Assembly: GCF_014639875.1 (NCBI RefSeq) | Contig: NZ_BMGD01000007.1 | Coordinates: forward strand, 50,686 to 114,685 | From: Blastomonas aquatica | Lineage (GTDB): Bacteria > Pseudomonadota > Alphaproteobacteria > Sphingomonadales > Sphingomonadaceae | DNA length: 64,000 nucleotides | Reading direction: 5' to 3' | Part shown: in pieces, positions 25,988 to 35,567 of the stretch | How the letters are laid out: the number at the start of each line of letters is the position of its first letter | Numbering within the stretch: the first letter of the stretch is position 1 | Program-made: the position numbers and the translations under genes | Notes under the pieces: model-generated | What the model was told of the DNA's origin: nothing | Databases searched by the model: none | Seen by the model: only the letters and a program-made list of their open reading frames with translations

Positions 25988-26923
25988 GTGCAGGCAATGG
26001 CGGTAATTTTTGAAGCGCCGCATCGCCTCGCCCTGCGTTCCTTGACGCTGAATGCGCCCGAGTCCGGCGACGTCGTCGTCGAGATCGTCTGGAGCGGAAT
26101 CAGCACCGGCACCGAAAAGCTATTGTTCACCGGCAAGATGCCGAACTTCCCCGGATTGGGTTATCCCTTGGTCCCCGGTTACGAATCGGTGGGCCGGATC
26201 ATCGACTCGGGCGCCGAATGCAAAGGCCGGATCGGCGAGTGGGTGTTCGTTCCCGGCGCCAACTGCTTTGCCGATGCGCGCGGTCTGTTCGGCGGATCTG
26301 CCCGGAGACTCGTGGTGCCCTCGGCCCGCGCGCTTCCCATCGATGAAAGCTGGGGATCGGACGGCGTTCTGTTCGCTCTGGCCGCCACCGCGCTGCATGC
26401 CATGGCGGGCGGCGATGCTCCCGACCTGATCGTCGGCCACGGCATTCTGGGTCGCCTGCTGGCCCGTCTCACCATCGCCAGCGGTGCGCCTGCACCGACT
26501 GTGTGGGAAATCGATGCATCGCGCAGTGCCGGCGATCATGGCTATGCCGTGATCCACCCGGATAGCGACGAGCGCCGCGATTATCGCAGCATCTGCGATG
26601 TCAGCGGCGACAGCACCCTTCTCGATACGCTGATCGGTCGGCTCGGCAAGGGCGGCGAAGTGACCCTCGCCGGTTTCTACCAGCAGCCGCTCAGCTTTAC
26701 CTTTCCCCCCGCATTCATGCGCGAAGCTCGTATTCGCGTTGCAGCGGAATGGGGACCGGACGACCTGGTCGCGATCCGCGCGATGGTCTCTTCAGGGGCA
26801 CTCAGCCTCACCGGGCTGGTCAGCCATGTTCAGCCGGTTGCCGATGCGCCCAGCGCATACCCGACCGCATTCACTGACCCGGCCTGCCTCAAGATGATAC
26901 TCGATTGGAGCGCTTGCGCATGA
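25988..26923 (+). CDS. bchC: Bacteriochlorophyllide a dehydrogenase (BchC)
   Basis: This 311-residue protein oxidises the 3-hydroxyethyl group of the bacteriochlorophyllide precursor to the 3-acetyl group. It resembles a medium-chain dehydrogenase/reductase: N-terminal 'GDVVVEIVWSGISTGTEKLL', 'VPGYESVGRIIDSG', and a Rossmann region 'DLIVGHGILGRLLARLTIAS' around residue 150. Structural-zinc cysteines are not apparent, as expected for BchC. The start is GTG at 25988. The stop overlaps the bchX ATG (26920-26923). Confidence 0.93.
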   Translation: MQAMAVIFEAPHRLALRSLTLNAPESGDVVVEIVWSGISTGTEKLLFTGKMPNFPGLGYPLVPGYESVGRIIDSGAECKGRIGEWVFVPGANCFADARGLFGGSARRLVVPSARALPIDESWGSDGVLFALAATALHAMAGGDAPDLIVGHGILGRLLARLTIASGAPAPTVWEIDASRSAGDHGYAVIHPDSDERRDYRSICDVSGDSTLLDTLIGRLGKGGEVTLAGFYQQPLSFTFPPAFMREARIRVAAEWGPDDLVAIRAMVSSGALSLTGLVSHVQPVADAPSAYPTAFTDPACLKMILDWSACA

Positions 26924-27918
26924 CGATGTTGGAAAATTCAGGTCCCGATACGGCCGCTCTTCGCGAAGAAGCGTCGCACGAGCCCGATCCCGTCGCCACG
27001 GGGCCCGTGACCAAGGAAACGCAGATCATCGCGATCTATGGCAAGGGCGGCTCGGGCAAGAGCTTCGCGCTCTCCAACCTCAGCTACATGATGGCACAGC
27101 AGGGCAAGCGCGTGCTGCTGATCGGGTGCGATCCCAAGTCCGATACCACCAGCCTGCTGTTTGGCGGCAAGGCCTGCCCGACGATCATCGAAACCAGCTC
27201 GCGCAAGAAGCTTGCCGGTGAAGAAGTGCGCATCGAGGATGTCTGCTTCCAGCGCGACGGTGTGTTCGCGATGGAACTGGGCGGCCCCGAAGTGGGACGC
27301 GGCTGCGGCGGACGCGGCATCATCCACGGCTTCGAACTGCTCGAAAAGCTGGGCTTCCATGACTGGGGCTTCGATTTCGTGCTGCTCGACTTCCTCGGCG
27401 ACGTGGTCTGCGGCGGCTTCGGCCTGCCGATCGCCCGCGACATGTGCCAGAAGGTCATCGTCGTAGCCTCGAACGATCTGCAATCGCTCTATGTCGCCAA
27501 CAACGTCTGCAAGGCGGTCGACTATTTCGGCAAGATGGGTGGCAATGTCGGCGTTGCAGGCATTCTGATCAACAAGGACGATGGCACCGGCGAAGCGCAG
27601 GCGTTTGCAGAGGAAGTCGGCATTCCGGTGCTCGCCTCGATCCCTGCCAACGACGATATCCGTCGCAAGTCGGCGAATTACCAGATCATCGGACGCCCCG
27701 ACACCGAATGGGCCTCGCTGTTTGAAGAGCTCGCGATCAATGTCGCCGAAGCGCAGCCGACGCCTCCGCGTCCGCTGACCCAGGATGGCCTGCTCGCCCT
27801 GTTCAAGCCCGAGGACACCGGCGGCAACGTCGAGCTCGTCCCCGCCAGCCAGGCCGACATGCGCGGCGGCACTTACGAACAGAAGCCTTCGCTCGAAGTG
27901 GTTTATGATACCGTATGA
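26920..27918 (+). CDS. bchX: Chlorophyllide a reductase iron protein subunit X (BchX)
   Basis: This 332-residue NifH-like ATPase donates electrons to BchYZ for reduction of ring B of chlorin to bacteriochlorin. The P-loop is 'IYGKGGSGKSFALSNLSYMM' near residue 40, followed by 'LIGCDPKSDTTSLLFGG'. The [4Fe-4S] bridging cysteines lie in 'GGRGIIHGFE' context and 'VVCGGFGLPIARDMCQK'. The ATG at 26920 forms ATGA with the bchC stop; an alternative ATG lies at 26926. The gene overlaps bchY by 4 bp. Confidence 0.96.
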   Translation: MTMLENSGPDTAALREEASHEPDPVATGPVTKETQIIAIYGKGGSGKSFALSNLSYMMAQQGKRVLLIGCDPKSDTTSLLFGGKACPTIIETSSRKKLAGEEVRIEDVCFQRDGVFAMELGGPEVGRGCGGRGIIHGFELLEKLGFHDWGFDFVLLDFLGDVVCGGFGLPIARDMCQKVIVVASNDLQSLYVANNVCKAVDYFGKMGGNVGVAGILINKDDGTGEAQAFAEEVGIPVLASIPANDDIRRKSANYQIIGRPDTEWASLFEELAINVAEAQPTPPRPLTQDGLLALFKPEDTGGNVELVPASQADMRGGTYEQKPSLEVVYDTV

Positions 27919-29447
27919 ATGACCTCCCCGCCTCTTCCGCCTCACGCACACCCGACCGGATCGACCTTGTGGCCGCGCCTGTCGAAGGGGGGTGCTCGTC
28001 AAAGGACACCATGCGCGCAGCGGCCGAAGAGGCTGGCAAGGGCGAGATCCTGGCGCGCTATGCCGCCGATTATCCCAAGGGCCCGCACGATCAGCCGCAA
28101 AGCATGTGCCCCGCATTCGGATCGCTCCGTGTCGGCCTGCGCATGCGCCGCACCGCAACGATCCTCTCGGGATCAGCCTGCTGCGTCTATGGCCTGACCT
28201 TCACCTCGCATTTCTACGGCGCGCGCCGTTCGGTCGGTTACGTGCCGTTCAGCTCGGAGACGCTGGTCACCGGAAAATTGTACGAAGACATCCGCGATGC
28301 GGTGCATCTGATGGCCGATCCGGCGCTTTATGACACTATCGTGGTTACCAACCTGTGTGTTCCCACCGCGTCGGGTGTCCCGCTGCAGGGTTTGCCCAAG
28401 GCAATCAACGGCGTGCGGATCATCGGCATCGATGTTCCAGGGTTCGGCGTGCCGACGCATGCCGAAGCCAAAGACGTGCTGGCAGGCGCGATGCTGGCTT
28501 ATGCCCGCAAGGAAGCCTCGCAGGGGCCCGTGGCGGCTCCCAGCCATCGCCCCGATCGCCCGACGATCACGCTGCTGGGCGAAATGTTCCCCGCCGATCC
28601 GGTCGGCATCGGCCAGCTGCTTGAGCCCTTGGGCCTGGCTGCAGGGCCGGTCGTCCCCACCCGCGAATGGCGCGAGCTTTATAGCGCGCTCGATTGCGCC
28701 GCAGTCGCCGCGATCCATCCGTTCTATACCGCCAGCGTGCGTGAGTTCGAAGGCGCTGGTCGTCCGGTAGTCGGTTCGGCGCCTGTGGGCGTTGATGGCA
28801 CCGCTGCCTGGCTCGATGCGATCGGTGCCACCTGCGGCATCGCGCAGTCGGCGGTCGATGCCGCCAAGGACAAGTTCCTGCCCGCGATCCGCGCAGCGCT
28901 CGCCGCAAACCCGATCAAGGGCCGGATCACCGTTTCGGGCTATGAAGGCTCCGAGCTGCTGGTCGCCCGGTTGCTGATCGAAAGCGGCGCGGATGTGCCT
29001 TATGTCGGCACCGCCTGCCCCAAGACCCGCTGGTCCGAACCCGACCGCGCCTGGCTCGAGGCCAAGGGTGTCCGCATCCAGTACCGCGCCAGCCTGGAGC
29101 AGGACATCGCCGCGGTCGAAGAATTCCGCCCGGACCTGGCGATCGGCACCACGCCTGTGGTCCAGCACGCCAAGAGCGAAGCGATCCCGGCTTTGTATTT
29201 CACCAACCTCATTTCGGCACGGCCACTGATGGGTCCGGCAGGCGCAGGTTCGCTGGCTCTGGTGATCAACGCCGCGCTCGCCAACCAGGACCGGTTCAAC
29301 CGGATGCAGAGCTTCTTCGACGGTGTCGGCACCAACGAGACCGCCGGAATCTGGCGCGATACGCCGGTCGACCGGCCCGAGTTCAAGAAGAAGTACGCTG
29401 CACGCATCAAGGGACTCAACAAGTCCGAAGAGGCGGTGGGCACATGA
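27915..29447 (+). CDS. bchY: Chlorophyllide a reductase subunit Y (BchY)
   Basis: This 510-residue NifD-like subunit forms the catalytic BchYZ heterotetramer with BchZ. It carries cluster-ligand cysteines in '[17 protein letters not shown]' and '[20 protein letters not shown]' near residue 65-95 and '[20 protein letters not shown]' near 145. Length and order in the bchCXYZ operon are normal. It is coupled to bchX upstream and bchZ downstream by 4-bp overlaps. Confidence 0.96.
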   Translation: MNDLPASSASRTPDRIDLVAAPVEGGCSSKDTMRAAAEEAGKGEILARYAADYPKGPHDQPQSMCPAFGSLRVGLRMRRTATILSGSACCVYGLTFTSHFYGARRSVGYVPFSSETLVTGKLYEDIRDAVHLMADPALYDTIVVTNLCVPTASGVPLQGLPKAINGVRIIGIDVPGFGVPTHAEAKDVLAGAMLAYARKEASQGPVAAPSHRPDRPTITLLGEMFPADPVGIGQLLEPLGLAAGPVVPTREWRELYSALDCAAVAAIHPFYTASVREFEGAGRPVVGSAPVGVDGTAAWLDAIGATCGIAQSAVDAAKDKFLPAIRAALAANPIKGRITVSGYEGSELLVARLLIESGADVPYVGTACPKTRWSEPDRAWLEAKGVRIQYRASLEQDIAAVEEFRPDLAIGTTPVVQHAKSEAIPALYFTNLISARPLMGPAGAGSLALVINAALANQDRFNRMQSFFDGVGTNETAGIWRDTPVDRPEFKKKYAARIKGLNKSEEAVGT

Positions 29448-30898
29448 CCCTTATTATCGATCATGATAGGGCTGGCGGCTATTGGGGCGCGGTCTACGCG
29501 TTCACCGCGATCAAGGGCCTGCAGGTCATCATCGACGGTCCTGTGGGTTGCGAAAACCTGCCGGTGACCTCGGTGCTGCATTACACCGATGCGCTGCCGC
29601 CGCACGAACTCCCCATCGCCGTGACCGGCCTGGGCGAGGAAGAGCTTGGCAAGACCGGCACCGAAGCTGCGATGCGCCGCGCCTGGCAGACGCTGGATCC
29701 CGATCTGCCCGCCGTGGTGGTCACCGGATCGATCTCAGAGATGATCGGTGGCGGGGTGACCCCCAATGGCACCAACATCCGCCGGTTCCTGCCGCGTACC
29801 ATCGATGAAGATCAGTGGCAGGCCGCCGATCGCGCGCTGACCTGGCTGTGGACCGAGTTCGGCCCCAAGAAGGTCAAGCCGCTCGCCCCCCGCAAGGAAG
29901 GCGTGAAGCCCAAGGTCAATATCCTCGGCCCGATCTATGGCACGTTCAACATGCCCAGCGATCTGGCCGAGATCCAGCGGTTGGTCGAGGGCATCGGCTG
30001 CGAGCTCAACATGGTGTTCCCATTGGGCAGCCATCTGGCCGATGTGAAGAAGCTGGCCGACGCAGAGGTCAACATCTGCATGTACCGCGAGTTCGGCCGC
30101 AATCTGTGCGAAACGCTCGAGCGGCCGTATCTGCAGGCGCCGATCGGGCTGGAATCGACGACCTTGTTCCTGCGCAAGCTGGGCGAGCTCACCGGCCTCA
30201 ACCCCGAGCCGTTCATCGACCGCGAAAAGCACACCACGATCAAGCCGTTGTGGGACCTGTGGCGCTCGGTGACCCAGGATTTCTTCGGCACGGCCAGCTT
30301 CGGCATCCATGCCAACGAAACCTATGCGCGCGGGATCCGCAATTTCCTCGAGCACGACATGGGGCTGCCGTGCAACTTCGCCTTCAGCCGCACCGCCGGG
30401 GTCAAGCCCGACAACGAGGCGGTGCGTGAGGCGATCCGCACCAACCCGCCTTTGGTCATGTTCGGCAGCTATAACGAGCGGATGTATATGGCCGAGTGCG
30501 GTGCGCGCGGCATGTACATTCCCGCCAGCTTCCCCGGGGCGGTCATCCGCCGCCACACGGGAACGCCGGTGATGGGCTATTCCGGGGCGACTTGGCTGGT
30601 TCAGGAAGTGTGCAATGCGCTGTTTGATGCGCTGTTCCACATCCTGCCCTTGTCGACCCAGATGGATGCAGTTGCGGCTACTCCGGCCAGAATCGAGCGG
30701 GAACTCGATTGGACGCCGGAAGCCAAAGCGCGGCTTGACCAACTGGTCGACGCGCAACCTGTCTTGGTGCGGATTTCTGCTGCCAAGAACCTGCGCGACG
30801 CGGCCGAAAGGGCTGCGCGGCGCGCAAACGAGAATTCGGTAACCGAAGTGCGGCTGGTGGAGGAAGCCGTCGCACAGAATATGGGGCAGCCTGCGTAA
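29444..30898 (+). CDS. bchZ: Chlorophyllide a reductase subunit Z (BchZ)
   Basis: This 484-residue NifK-like subunit is the partner of BchY. The N terminus '[20 protein letters not shown]' and '[20 protein letters not shown]' contain the conserved cluster cysteine. '[20 protein letters not shown]' and '[20 protein letters not shown]'-type stretches follow, and the C-terminal part carries the small ProtChl-reductase helical domain (about residues 400-475, '[20 protein letters not shown]'). It ends the bch block; pufB follows after 123 bp. Confidence 0.95.
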   Translation: MTLIIDHDRAGGYWGAVYAFTAIKGLQVIIDGPVGCENLPVTSVLHYTDALPPHELPIAVTGLGEEELGKTGTEAAMRRAWQTLDPDLPAVVVTGSISEMIGGGVTPNGTNIRRFLPRTIDEDQWQAADRALTWLWTEFGPKKVKPLAPRKEGVKPKVNILGPIYGTFNMPSDLAEIQRLVEGIGCELNMVFPLGSHLADVKKLADAEVNICMYREFGRNLCETLERPYLQAPIGLESTTLFLRKLGELTGLNPEPFIDREKHTTIKPLWDLWRSVTQDFFGTASFGIHANETYARGIRNFLEHDMGLPCNFAFSRTAGVKPDNEAVREAIRTNPPLVMFGSYNERMYMAECGARGMYIPASFPGAVIRRHTGTPVMGYSGATWLVQEVCNALFDALFHILPLSTQMDAVAATPARIERELDWTPEAKARLDQLVDAQPVLVRISAAKNLRDAAERAARRANENSVTEVRLVEEAVAQNMGQPA

Positions 30899-31021
30899 GC
30901 GGCTGGTCCAGTCATCGGCCTTGGGACGGGGCCTCCACCATCCGCGCAGGGATTTCTCTGTCGGATAATCGCCTGGAAGGCGTCGCTTTGGCGTACTTCC
31001 ACATTTGAAGGAGAATATCTC
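30899..31021 (+). other. bchZ-pufB intergenic region
   Basis: This 123-bp gap has no TGT-N12-ACA site and no clear -35/-10 pair. That suggests the puf genes are expressed by read-through from the bchC promoter or from a promoter inside bchZ, as in other purple bacteria. The strong pufB ribosome binding site GAAGGAGAA lies at its end. Confidence 0.35.
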
Positions 31022-31234
31022 ATGGCAGATGAAGGGATGGGTCCTGCGACCTACCTGACGGAAAGCGAAGCAAAGGAGTTTCATAAACTCTTCGTTGCAA
31101 GCTTTGCCTTTTTTACGATCATCGCGATCATCGCGCATGTGCTGGTTTGGCAGTGGCGCCCATGGTTCCCGGGTACTCCGGGCTATGAAGCGACATCCAG
31201 TCTCGATCCCGTGACTGACGTCCAGCTCAGCTAA
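31022..31234 (+). CDS. pufB: Light-harvesting 1 beta subunit (PufB)
   Basis: This 70-residue antenna polypeptide has one membrane helix (about residues 23-45). The bacteriochlorophyll-ligand histidine lies in '[16 protein letters not shown]', and the amphipathic N terminus '[20 protein letters not shown]' with its second conserved His is typical. It is longer than the common 47-55 residues because of a C-terminal tail ('[16 protein letters not shown]'). It starts the puf genes with the order B, A, L, M, C and no pufQ or pufX visible. Confidence 0.96.
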   Translation: MADEGMGPATYLTESEAKEFHKLFVASFAFFTIIAIIAHVLVWQWRPWFPGTPGYEATSSLDPVTDVQLS

Positions 31235-31250
31235 TTCAAGGATATTTATC

Positions 31251-31436
31251 ATGCATAGAATGTGGCAAACATTCGACGGCAACAAGGTTCTGACTGCACT
31301 TGCAGTTTTCCTGTTCGTCCTCGCACTTCTGATCCATTTCATCCTGTTGAGCACCAATCGCTACAACTGGCTGGAAGCCCCCAACCCTACGGCTGCTCCG
31401 GCAGCGGTGGCCGCGGCATCGGCGATCACACCCTGA
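31251..31436 (+). CDS. pufA: Light-harvesting 1 alpha subunit (PufA)
   Basis: This 61-residue antenna polypeptide starts '[20 protein letters not shown]'. Its membrane helix contains the BChl-ligand His in '[20 protein letters not shown]'. The Ala/Pro-rich C-terminal tail is common in LH1 alpha chains. It is 16 bp downstream of pufB with its own RBS (AAGGATA). Stable hairpins follow before pufL, which should give more antenna than reaction-centre transcript. Confidence 0.96.
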   Translation: MHRMWQTFDGNKVLTALAVFLFVLALLIHFILLSTNRYNWLEAPNPTAAPAAVAAASAITP

Positions 31437-31476
31437 AACAGGGAAAAAGCCAGTGTGTCGTCTGACCAGGCGATAA

Positions 31477-31512
31477 GGGCGGACCGGCAGGAGTTTTCCA
31501 TCTGGTCCGCCC
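31477..31512 (+). promoter_or_regulatory. pufA-pufL intercistronic stem-loop 1
   Basis: GGGCGGACC (31477-31485) pairs with GGTCCGCCC (31504-31512), with a further CAG/CTG pairing inside. In Rhodobacter a hairpin in this same place protects the pufBA mRNA from 3' decay and sets the LH1 to reaction-centre ratio. The same role is inferred here. Confidence 0.7.
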
Positions 31513-31549
31513 CTGGCACTGGTGATGTGGCAGTGATTAGAATTTGAGA

Positions 31550-31599
31550 CCCCGGTTAAACGGGGAAAACTATCCGGTTCGTTGCGCCCATGCCGCAAC
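31550..31599 (+). promoter_or_regulatory. pufA-pufL intercistronic stem-loops 2 and 3
   Basis: CCCCG (31550-31554) pairs with CGGGG (31561-31565) around a GTTAAA loop, and GTTGCG (31581-31586) pairs with CGCAAC (31594-31599) shortly before the pufL RBS (AAGGAG). With the upstream hairpin this makes a run of structures typical of the mRNA stabilising/processing segment of puf operons. Confidence 0.5.
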
Positions 31600-31620
31600 G
31601 GATAACGAAGGAGTCTGGCA

Positions 31621-32445
31621 ATGGCGCTCTTGAGCTTCGAGAGAAAATATCGTGTCAGAGGCGGAACATTGGTCGGCGGGGATCTGTTCGATTTCTGGGT
31701 CGGGCCATTTTATGTCGGCTTCTTCGGGATCACGACGCTGTTCTTTTCCGCCCTTGGCACCGCGCTCATCTTTTATGGTGCATCCCAGGGCGGCACCTGG
31801 AACCCGTGGCTGATCAACATCGCTCCGCCTGACCTCAGTTATGGTCTGGGCCTCGCGCCACTGAAAGCTGGCGGTCTGTGGCAGATCATCACGGTCTGCG
31901 CGATCGGCGCCTTTGTCAGCTGGGCGCTGCGCGAGGTGGAAATCTGCCGAAAGCTGGGCATGGGCTATCATGTGCCCTTCGCCTTTGCGGTCGCAATTTT
32001 TGCCTATGTAACTCTGGTGGTGTTCCGCCCGATGCTGCTGGGTGCCTGGGGACATGGTTTCCCTTATGGCATTTTCAGCCATCTCGACTGGGTGTCGAAC
32101 GTCGGCTACCAATATCTGCACTTCCACTACAACCCGGCCCATATGCTGGCCGTGTCGTTCTTCTTCACCACGACCCTCGCTCTGTCGATGCATGGCGCGC
32201 TGGTTCTCTCGGCGGTCAATCCGGCCAAGGGTGAAGACGTGAAATCGCCCGAATATGAAGACACCTTCTTCCGCGACCTGATCGGCTACTCGGTCGGCAC
32301 GCTCGGTATCCACCGGGTTGGCCTGCTGCTGGCGCTGAATGCAGGCTTCTGGAGCGCAGTGTGCATCATCATATCCGGCCCGTTCTGGACCCGCGGCTGG
32401 CCGGAATGGTGGACCTGGTGGCTCAACCTGCCGATCTGGATGTGA
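31621..32445 (+). CDS. pufL: Photosynthetic reaction centre L subunit (PufL)
   Basis: This 274-residue integral membrane protein with five helices binds the special pair, accessory BChl and quinone on the active branch. It has the N terminus '[20 protein letters not shown]', '[20 protein letters not shown]', the special-pair region '[20 protein letters not shown]' (histidine ligands) and the iron/quinone region '[20 protein letters not shown]'. Length is standard for purple bacteria. The RBS is GAAGGAG. It lies 15 bp before pufM. Confidence 0.97.
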   Translation: MALLSFERKYRVRGGTLVGGDLFDFWVGPFYVGFFGITTLFFSALGTALIFYGASQGGTWNPWLINIAPPDLSYGLGLAPLKAGGLWQIITVCAIGAFVSWALREVEICRKLGMGYHVPFAFAVAIFAYVTLVVFRPMLLGAWGHGFPYGIFSHLDWVSNVGYQYLHFHYNPAHMLAVSFFFTTTLALSMHGALVLSAVNPAKGEDVKSPEYEDTFFRDLIGYSVGTLGIHRVGLLLALNAGFWSAVCIIISGPFWTRGWPEWWTWWLNLPIWM

Positions 32446-32460
32446 GAGGGATAAATCACC

Positions 32461-33513
32461 ATGCCTAGTTATCAAAACATCTTCACCCAGGTCCAATTGC
32501 GCGGGCATCCCGAAATGGGTATGCCGCACAAGGACGGCAGCGATCCTCGCATCAACGCAACGACATTCAGCTACTGGATGGGCAAGATCGGCCAGGCTCA
32601 GATCGGCCCGGTCTATTTGGGCAAGCTGGGGCTAGCATCGCTCTTGTTCGGCACGCTGGCGTTCGTGATCATCGGGCTCAACATGCTGGCCTCGGTTAAC
32701 TGGAACCCCAACGTGTTCCTCAAGGAGTTCTTCTGGCTCGCGCTCGAACCTCCTGGCCCGGAATGGGGCTTCTCGCCGATGGTGCCGCTGGCCGAGGGTG
32801 GCTGGTGGATCATCACCGGCTTCTTCCTCACCACTTCGATCTTGCTTTGGTGGCTGCGCACTTACCGCCGCGCCAAGGCGCTGGGCATGGGCACGCACGT
32901 TGCCTGGGCTTTCGCCAGTGCCATCTGGTTGTACCTCGTGCTGGGCTTCATCCGCCCGGGACTGCTGGGCAGCTGGTCGGAAGCCGTACCCTTCGGTATC
33001 TTCCCGCACCTTGATTGGACCGCAGCCTTCTCGATCCGTTACGGCAACCTGTTCTACAATCCCTTCCATGCTCTCTCGATCGCCTTTTTGTATGGCTCCG
33101 TCTTGCTTTTCGCGATGCACGGCGCCACTATTCTGGCTGTGGGTCGCTATGGTGGCGAGCGTGAGATCGAACAGATCTACGATCGTGGTACTGCCAGCGA
33201 ACGTGCCGGACTGTTCTGGCGCTGGACCATGGGCTTCAACGCCACCATGGAATCGATCCATCGTTGGGCCTGGTGGTTTGCAGTGTTGACCACACTTACC
33301 GGCGGTATCGGCATTCTGTTGACCGGCACGGTTGTCGATAACTGGTATCTGTGGGCTCAGGAGCACAACTTTGCCCCTGCCTATCCCGATACCGGTGTTA
33401 TCGATCCCAGCACGACGCTCATAGCACCGAGCGAGGTTGTGATCGATCCAAACCAGATGGTTGAGGACCCAAGCGTACAGCCGATGGTCCCCACCCAGAC
33501 GCAAGGGAGCTGA
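32461..33513 (+). CDS. pufM: Photosynthetic reaction centre M subunit (PufM), extended C terminus
   Basis: This is the L-subunit partner with five membrane helices. It shows '[20 protein letters not shown]' near residue 47, '[20 protein letters not shown]' with the special-pair His near 180-200, and '[20 protein letters not shown]' with the non-haem iron His near 265. It is 350 residues long, about 20-40 more than most PufM. The excess is a C-terminal tail after '[11 protein letters not shown]' with three V/I-x-D-P motifs, expected on the periplasmic side near PufC. The pufC start is 5 bp after the stop. Confidence 0.96.
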   Translation: MPSYQNIFTQVQLRGHPEMGMPHKDGSDPRINATTFSYWMGKIGQAQIGPVYLGKLGLASLLFGTLAFVIIGLNMLASVNWNPNVFLKEFFWLALEPPGPEWGFSPMVPLAEGGWWIITGFFLTTSILLWWLRTYRRAKALGMGTHVAWAFASAIWLYLVLGFIRPGLLGSWSEAVPFGIFPHLDWTAAFSIRYGNLFYNPFHALSIAFLYGSVLLFAMHGATILAVGRYGGEREIEQIYDRGTASERAGLFWRWTMGFNATMESIHRWAWWFAVLTTLTGGIGILLTGTVVDNWYLWAQEHNFAPAYPDTGVIDPSTTLIAPSEVVIDPNQMVEDPSVQPMVPTQTQGS

Positions 33514-33518
33514 CAGCC

Positions 33519-34631
33519 ATGCTTAGTCTTTCGAAACTCACTGCCATGGGGGCGCTGGCTTTGGCCGGCCTCGCCCTGGCGGGATGCGAATTCGGCCCCA
33601 AGCAATCACAACAGACAGGGTATCGCGGCACCGGCATCGCCCAGATCGTCGACCCGCAGAATGTTGTTGCGCCGGGCGAAGTCCCACCACCCCCCTATGA
33701 CCTGCCTGCGCCTTCAGGGCCCAAGGCCGGCGAGGTGTATCAGAACGTCAAGGTCCTGGCCAATGTCAGCCAGGAAGAGTTCGACTACACCATGGCTGCG
33801 ATCACCCAGTGGATCGTGCCAGCCGATGCGCCTGCCGAAGAAGCCGGGTGCAATTACTGCCACAATGCCGAAAATCTGGCCGACGACAGCAAATATACCA
33901 AGGTTGTCGCGCGTCGGATGATCCAGATGACGCAGAACATCAACCAGAACTACTCGGATCACGTCAAGCAGACCGGTGTCACTTGCTATACCTGCCACCG
34001 GGGTGCAGCCGTTCCGGCCTATGTCTGGACCGACCCAAGGCCGTCTGACGGCCGTCTTATGGGCAACAAGCGCGGCCAGAACACGCCAAGCAGCGCGGTG
34101 GCTTTTGCTTCGCTCCCGCTAGATACCTATGCCAAGTATATGCGCGGCAATTCGGGTCCGGCTCGGGTGATCTCGAAGACGATCCATCCGACCACCGCCA
34201 ATCGCCAGACCACCAAGGATGCAGAAGGCAATTACGCGATCATGATGCATCTGTCGCAATCGCTGGGCGTCAACTGCACCTATTGCCACAACAGCCGCTC
34301 GTTTGCGCGCTGGGAACAGAGCAGCCCGCAACGCGCGCTGGCCTGGTATGGTCTGCAGATGGTGAAGAACACCAACGAGGAATATATCCACCCGCTGGCA
34401 AATGTGTTCCCGGCGAACCGGCTTGGACCGCAGGGTGATCCCTACAAGACCAATTGCGCCACCTGCCACCAGATGCAGCGCAAGCCGCTGGGCGGTGCCC
34501 AGATGGCCAAGGACTATCCGGCTCTGTTGACGCTCGCTCCGACCGTCGCCCCGGCTCCCGGCGCAATGCCGGCGAACGGTACAGCAGCAGCGGCAGCGGC
34601 ACCCGCCGCAGCGGCTGCAGCCGGCAATTGA
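33519..34631 (+). CDS. pufC: Reaction centre tetrahaem cytochrome c subunit (PufC)
   Basis: This 370-residue periplasmic lipoprotein re-reduces the photo-oxidised special pair. The lipobox 'LALAGC' ends at Cys23. Four CxxCH haem motifs start at residues 111 (CNYCH), 156 (CYTCH), 253 (CTYCH) and 313 (CATCH), with Met ligands in 'RRMIQMTQ' and 'IMMHLSQSLG'. A low-complexity Ala/Pro tail covers residues 345-370. Presence of pufC is variable among aerobic phototrophs. A repeat-derived terminator follows. Confidence 0.97.
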   Translation: MLSLSKLTAMGALALAGLALAGCEFGPKQSQQTGYRGTGIAQIVDPQNVVAPGEVPPPPYDLPAPSGPKAGEVYQNVKVLANVSQEEFDYTMAAITQWIVPADAPAEEAGCNYCHNAENLADDSKYTKVVARRMIQMTQNINQNYSDHVKQTGVTCYTCHRGAAVPAYVWTDPRPSDGRLMGNKRGQNTPSSAVAFASLPLDTYAKYMRGNSGPARVISKTIHPTTANRQTTKDAEGNYAIMMHLSQSLGVNCTYCHNSRSFARWEQSSPQRALAWYGLQMVKNTNEEYIHPLANVFPANRLGPQGDPYKTNCATCHQMQRKPLGGAQMAKDYPALLTLAPTVAPAPGAMPANGTAAAAAAPAAAAAAGN

Positions 34632-34643
34632 GCTGACACAATC

Positions 34644-34674
34644 CCTCCCCCAGCTTGCTGGGGGAGGATTTTTT
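34644..34674 (+). terminator. Terminator after pufC formed by a dispersed hairpin repeat
   Basis: CCTCCCCCAGC (34644-34654) and GCTGGGGGAGG (34657-34667) make an 11-bp stem followed by A and six T's (34669-34674). The stem is the same unit found at about 20829-20852 before bchI, where it lacks the T-run. Here the repeat appears to serve as the puf terminator. Confidence 0.75.
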
Positions 34675-34691
34675 GATTGATCGCCCATCCC

Positions 34692-35414
34692 ATGCATCTG
34701 TTTGAAGCCCTGGTTGTTCTCCACGTCATCGCCGGAGCGACCGGGCTGATTGCGTTCTGGGTTCCCATCGCCGCCCGCAAAGGTGGGCCCGCGCATCGTC
34801 GCTGGGGACGGATCGGGACCTATGCCTTTCTTGCGGCGGGGACCTTGGCGATCGGCATGGCGCTGCTCTCGCTCTATGGTCCCGAACAGCGGCTGCCGGT
34901 GATCACCGACCGGGTGCTGTTTGCCGGCCTGTTCGGATGGATGATGCTGTATCTGGGCATGCTGACCATCGGGTTTGCGGTCTACGGCCTTGCGGTCGTG
35001 CGCCACCGCGCCAACCGTGCGGCCCTGCGCGGCCCGTTGTACCAGGCGATGTTCGCAGCCGTGATCGCCTCGGCCTTGTGGTGTGGATATTTCGGCCTGA
35101 GCATCGGCCAGCCCTTGATGGCGGCGGTGGCATTGATCGGCCTGGCGGCTGTCGCCACCCAGCAATTTTATGTCTGGCGCCAGGCGCCACCACCGCGCGC
35201 GCATGTTCCCGAACATTTTCGCGCACTGCTCGGCATGGGCATTTCGGCCTATACCGCGTTCCTGTCGGTCGGACTGATCCGGCTGGTGCCCGACCACGTC
35301 TTCAACCCGCTGATCTGGGCGATCCCCAGCATCATCGGTGTCAGCCTGATCATCCGCTTCTCGCTCGGCGCGCGGCCAACGCGGCGTCAGCCGCCCCAGC
35401 AGCAGGAGGCCTGA
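34692..35414 (+). CDS. DUF2306-like multi-pass membrane protein
   Basis: This protein of about 240 residues has seven to eight hydrophobic segments. It begins 'MHLFEALVVLHVIAGATGLI' with 'ARKGGPAHRRWGRIGTYAFL', a pattern seen in DUF2306/YoaI-type membrane proteins of unknown function. A TTG at 34677 gives five more residues and is an alternative start. It follows the puf terminator, so it is probably a separate unit, and a 42-codon small membrane protein gene starts immediately after its stop. Confidence 0.65.
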   Translation: MHLFEALVVLHVIAGATGLIAFWVPIAARKGGPAHRRWGRIGTYAFLAAGTLAIGMALLSLYGPEQRLPVITDRVLFAGLFGWMMLYLGMLTIGFAVYGLAVVRHRANRAALRGPLYQAMFAAVIASALWCGYFGLSIGQPLMAAVALIGLAAVATQQFYVWRQAPPPRAHVPEHFRALLGMGISAYTAFLSVGLIRLVPDHVFNPLIWAIPSIIGVSLIIRFSLGARPTRRQPPQQQEA

Positions 35415-35543
35415 ATGAGCGAGTGGATCGGCGACAATATCGGCATCATCGAGATGGCATTCACCGGCGCGGTGGTGCTGGGCCTGTGCGCCTGGCAATA
35501 CTGGCAAGTGCGCGATGCGGGCAAGCCGCCCAAGGACGAATAG
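35415..35543 (+). CDS. Small single-span membrane protein (42 aa)
   Basis: An ATG immediately follows the TGA of the preceding gene (35412-35414). It opens a 42-residue frame that starts 'MSEWIGDNIGIIEMAFTGAV', continues with a hydrophobic stretch 'VVLGLCAWQYWQV' and ends with the charged 'RDAGKPPKDE'. The one-span topology, codon use and zero-distance junction suggest a real small protein made with the upstream membrane protein. The function is unknown. Confidence 0.5.
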   Translation: MSEWIGDNIGIIEMAFTGAVVLGLCAWQYWQVRDAGKPPKDE

Positions 35544-35567
35544 GGAGAGGGCTACCCTTCACAAGAT

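Noticed and set aside
26938..28158. Minus-strand open frame of 406 codons
   Set aside because: It is antisense to bchX and the start of bchY.
29735..31357. Minus-strand open frame of 540 codons
   Set aside because: It is antisense to bchZ and pufBA, which are certain. Long antisense frames are common in GC-rich DNA, and the translation is His/Arg/Asp-rich without domains.
34119..35507. Minus-strand open frame of 462 codons
   Set aside because: It is antisense to pufC and the DUF2306-like gene and crosses the puf terminator.
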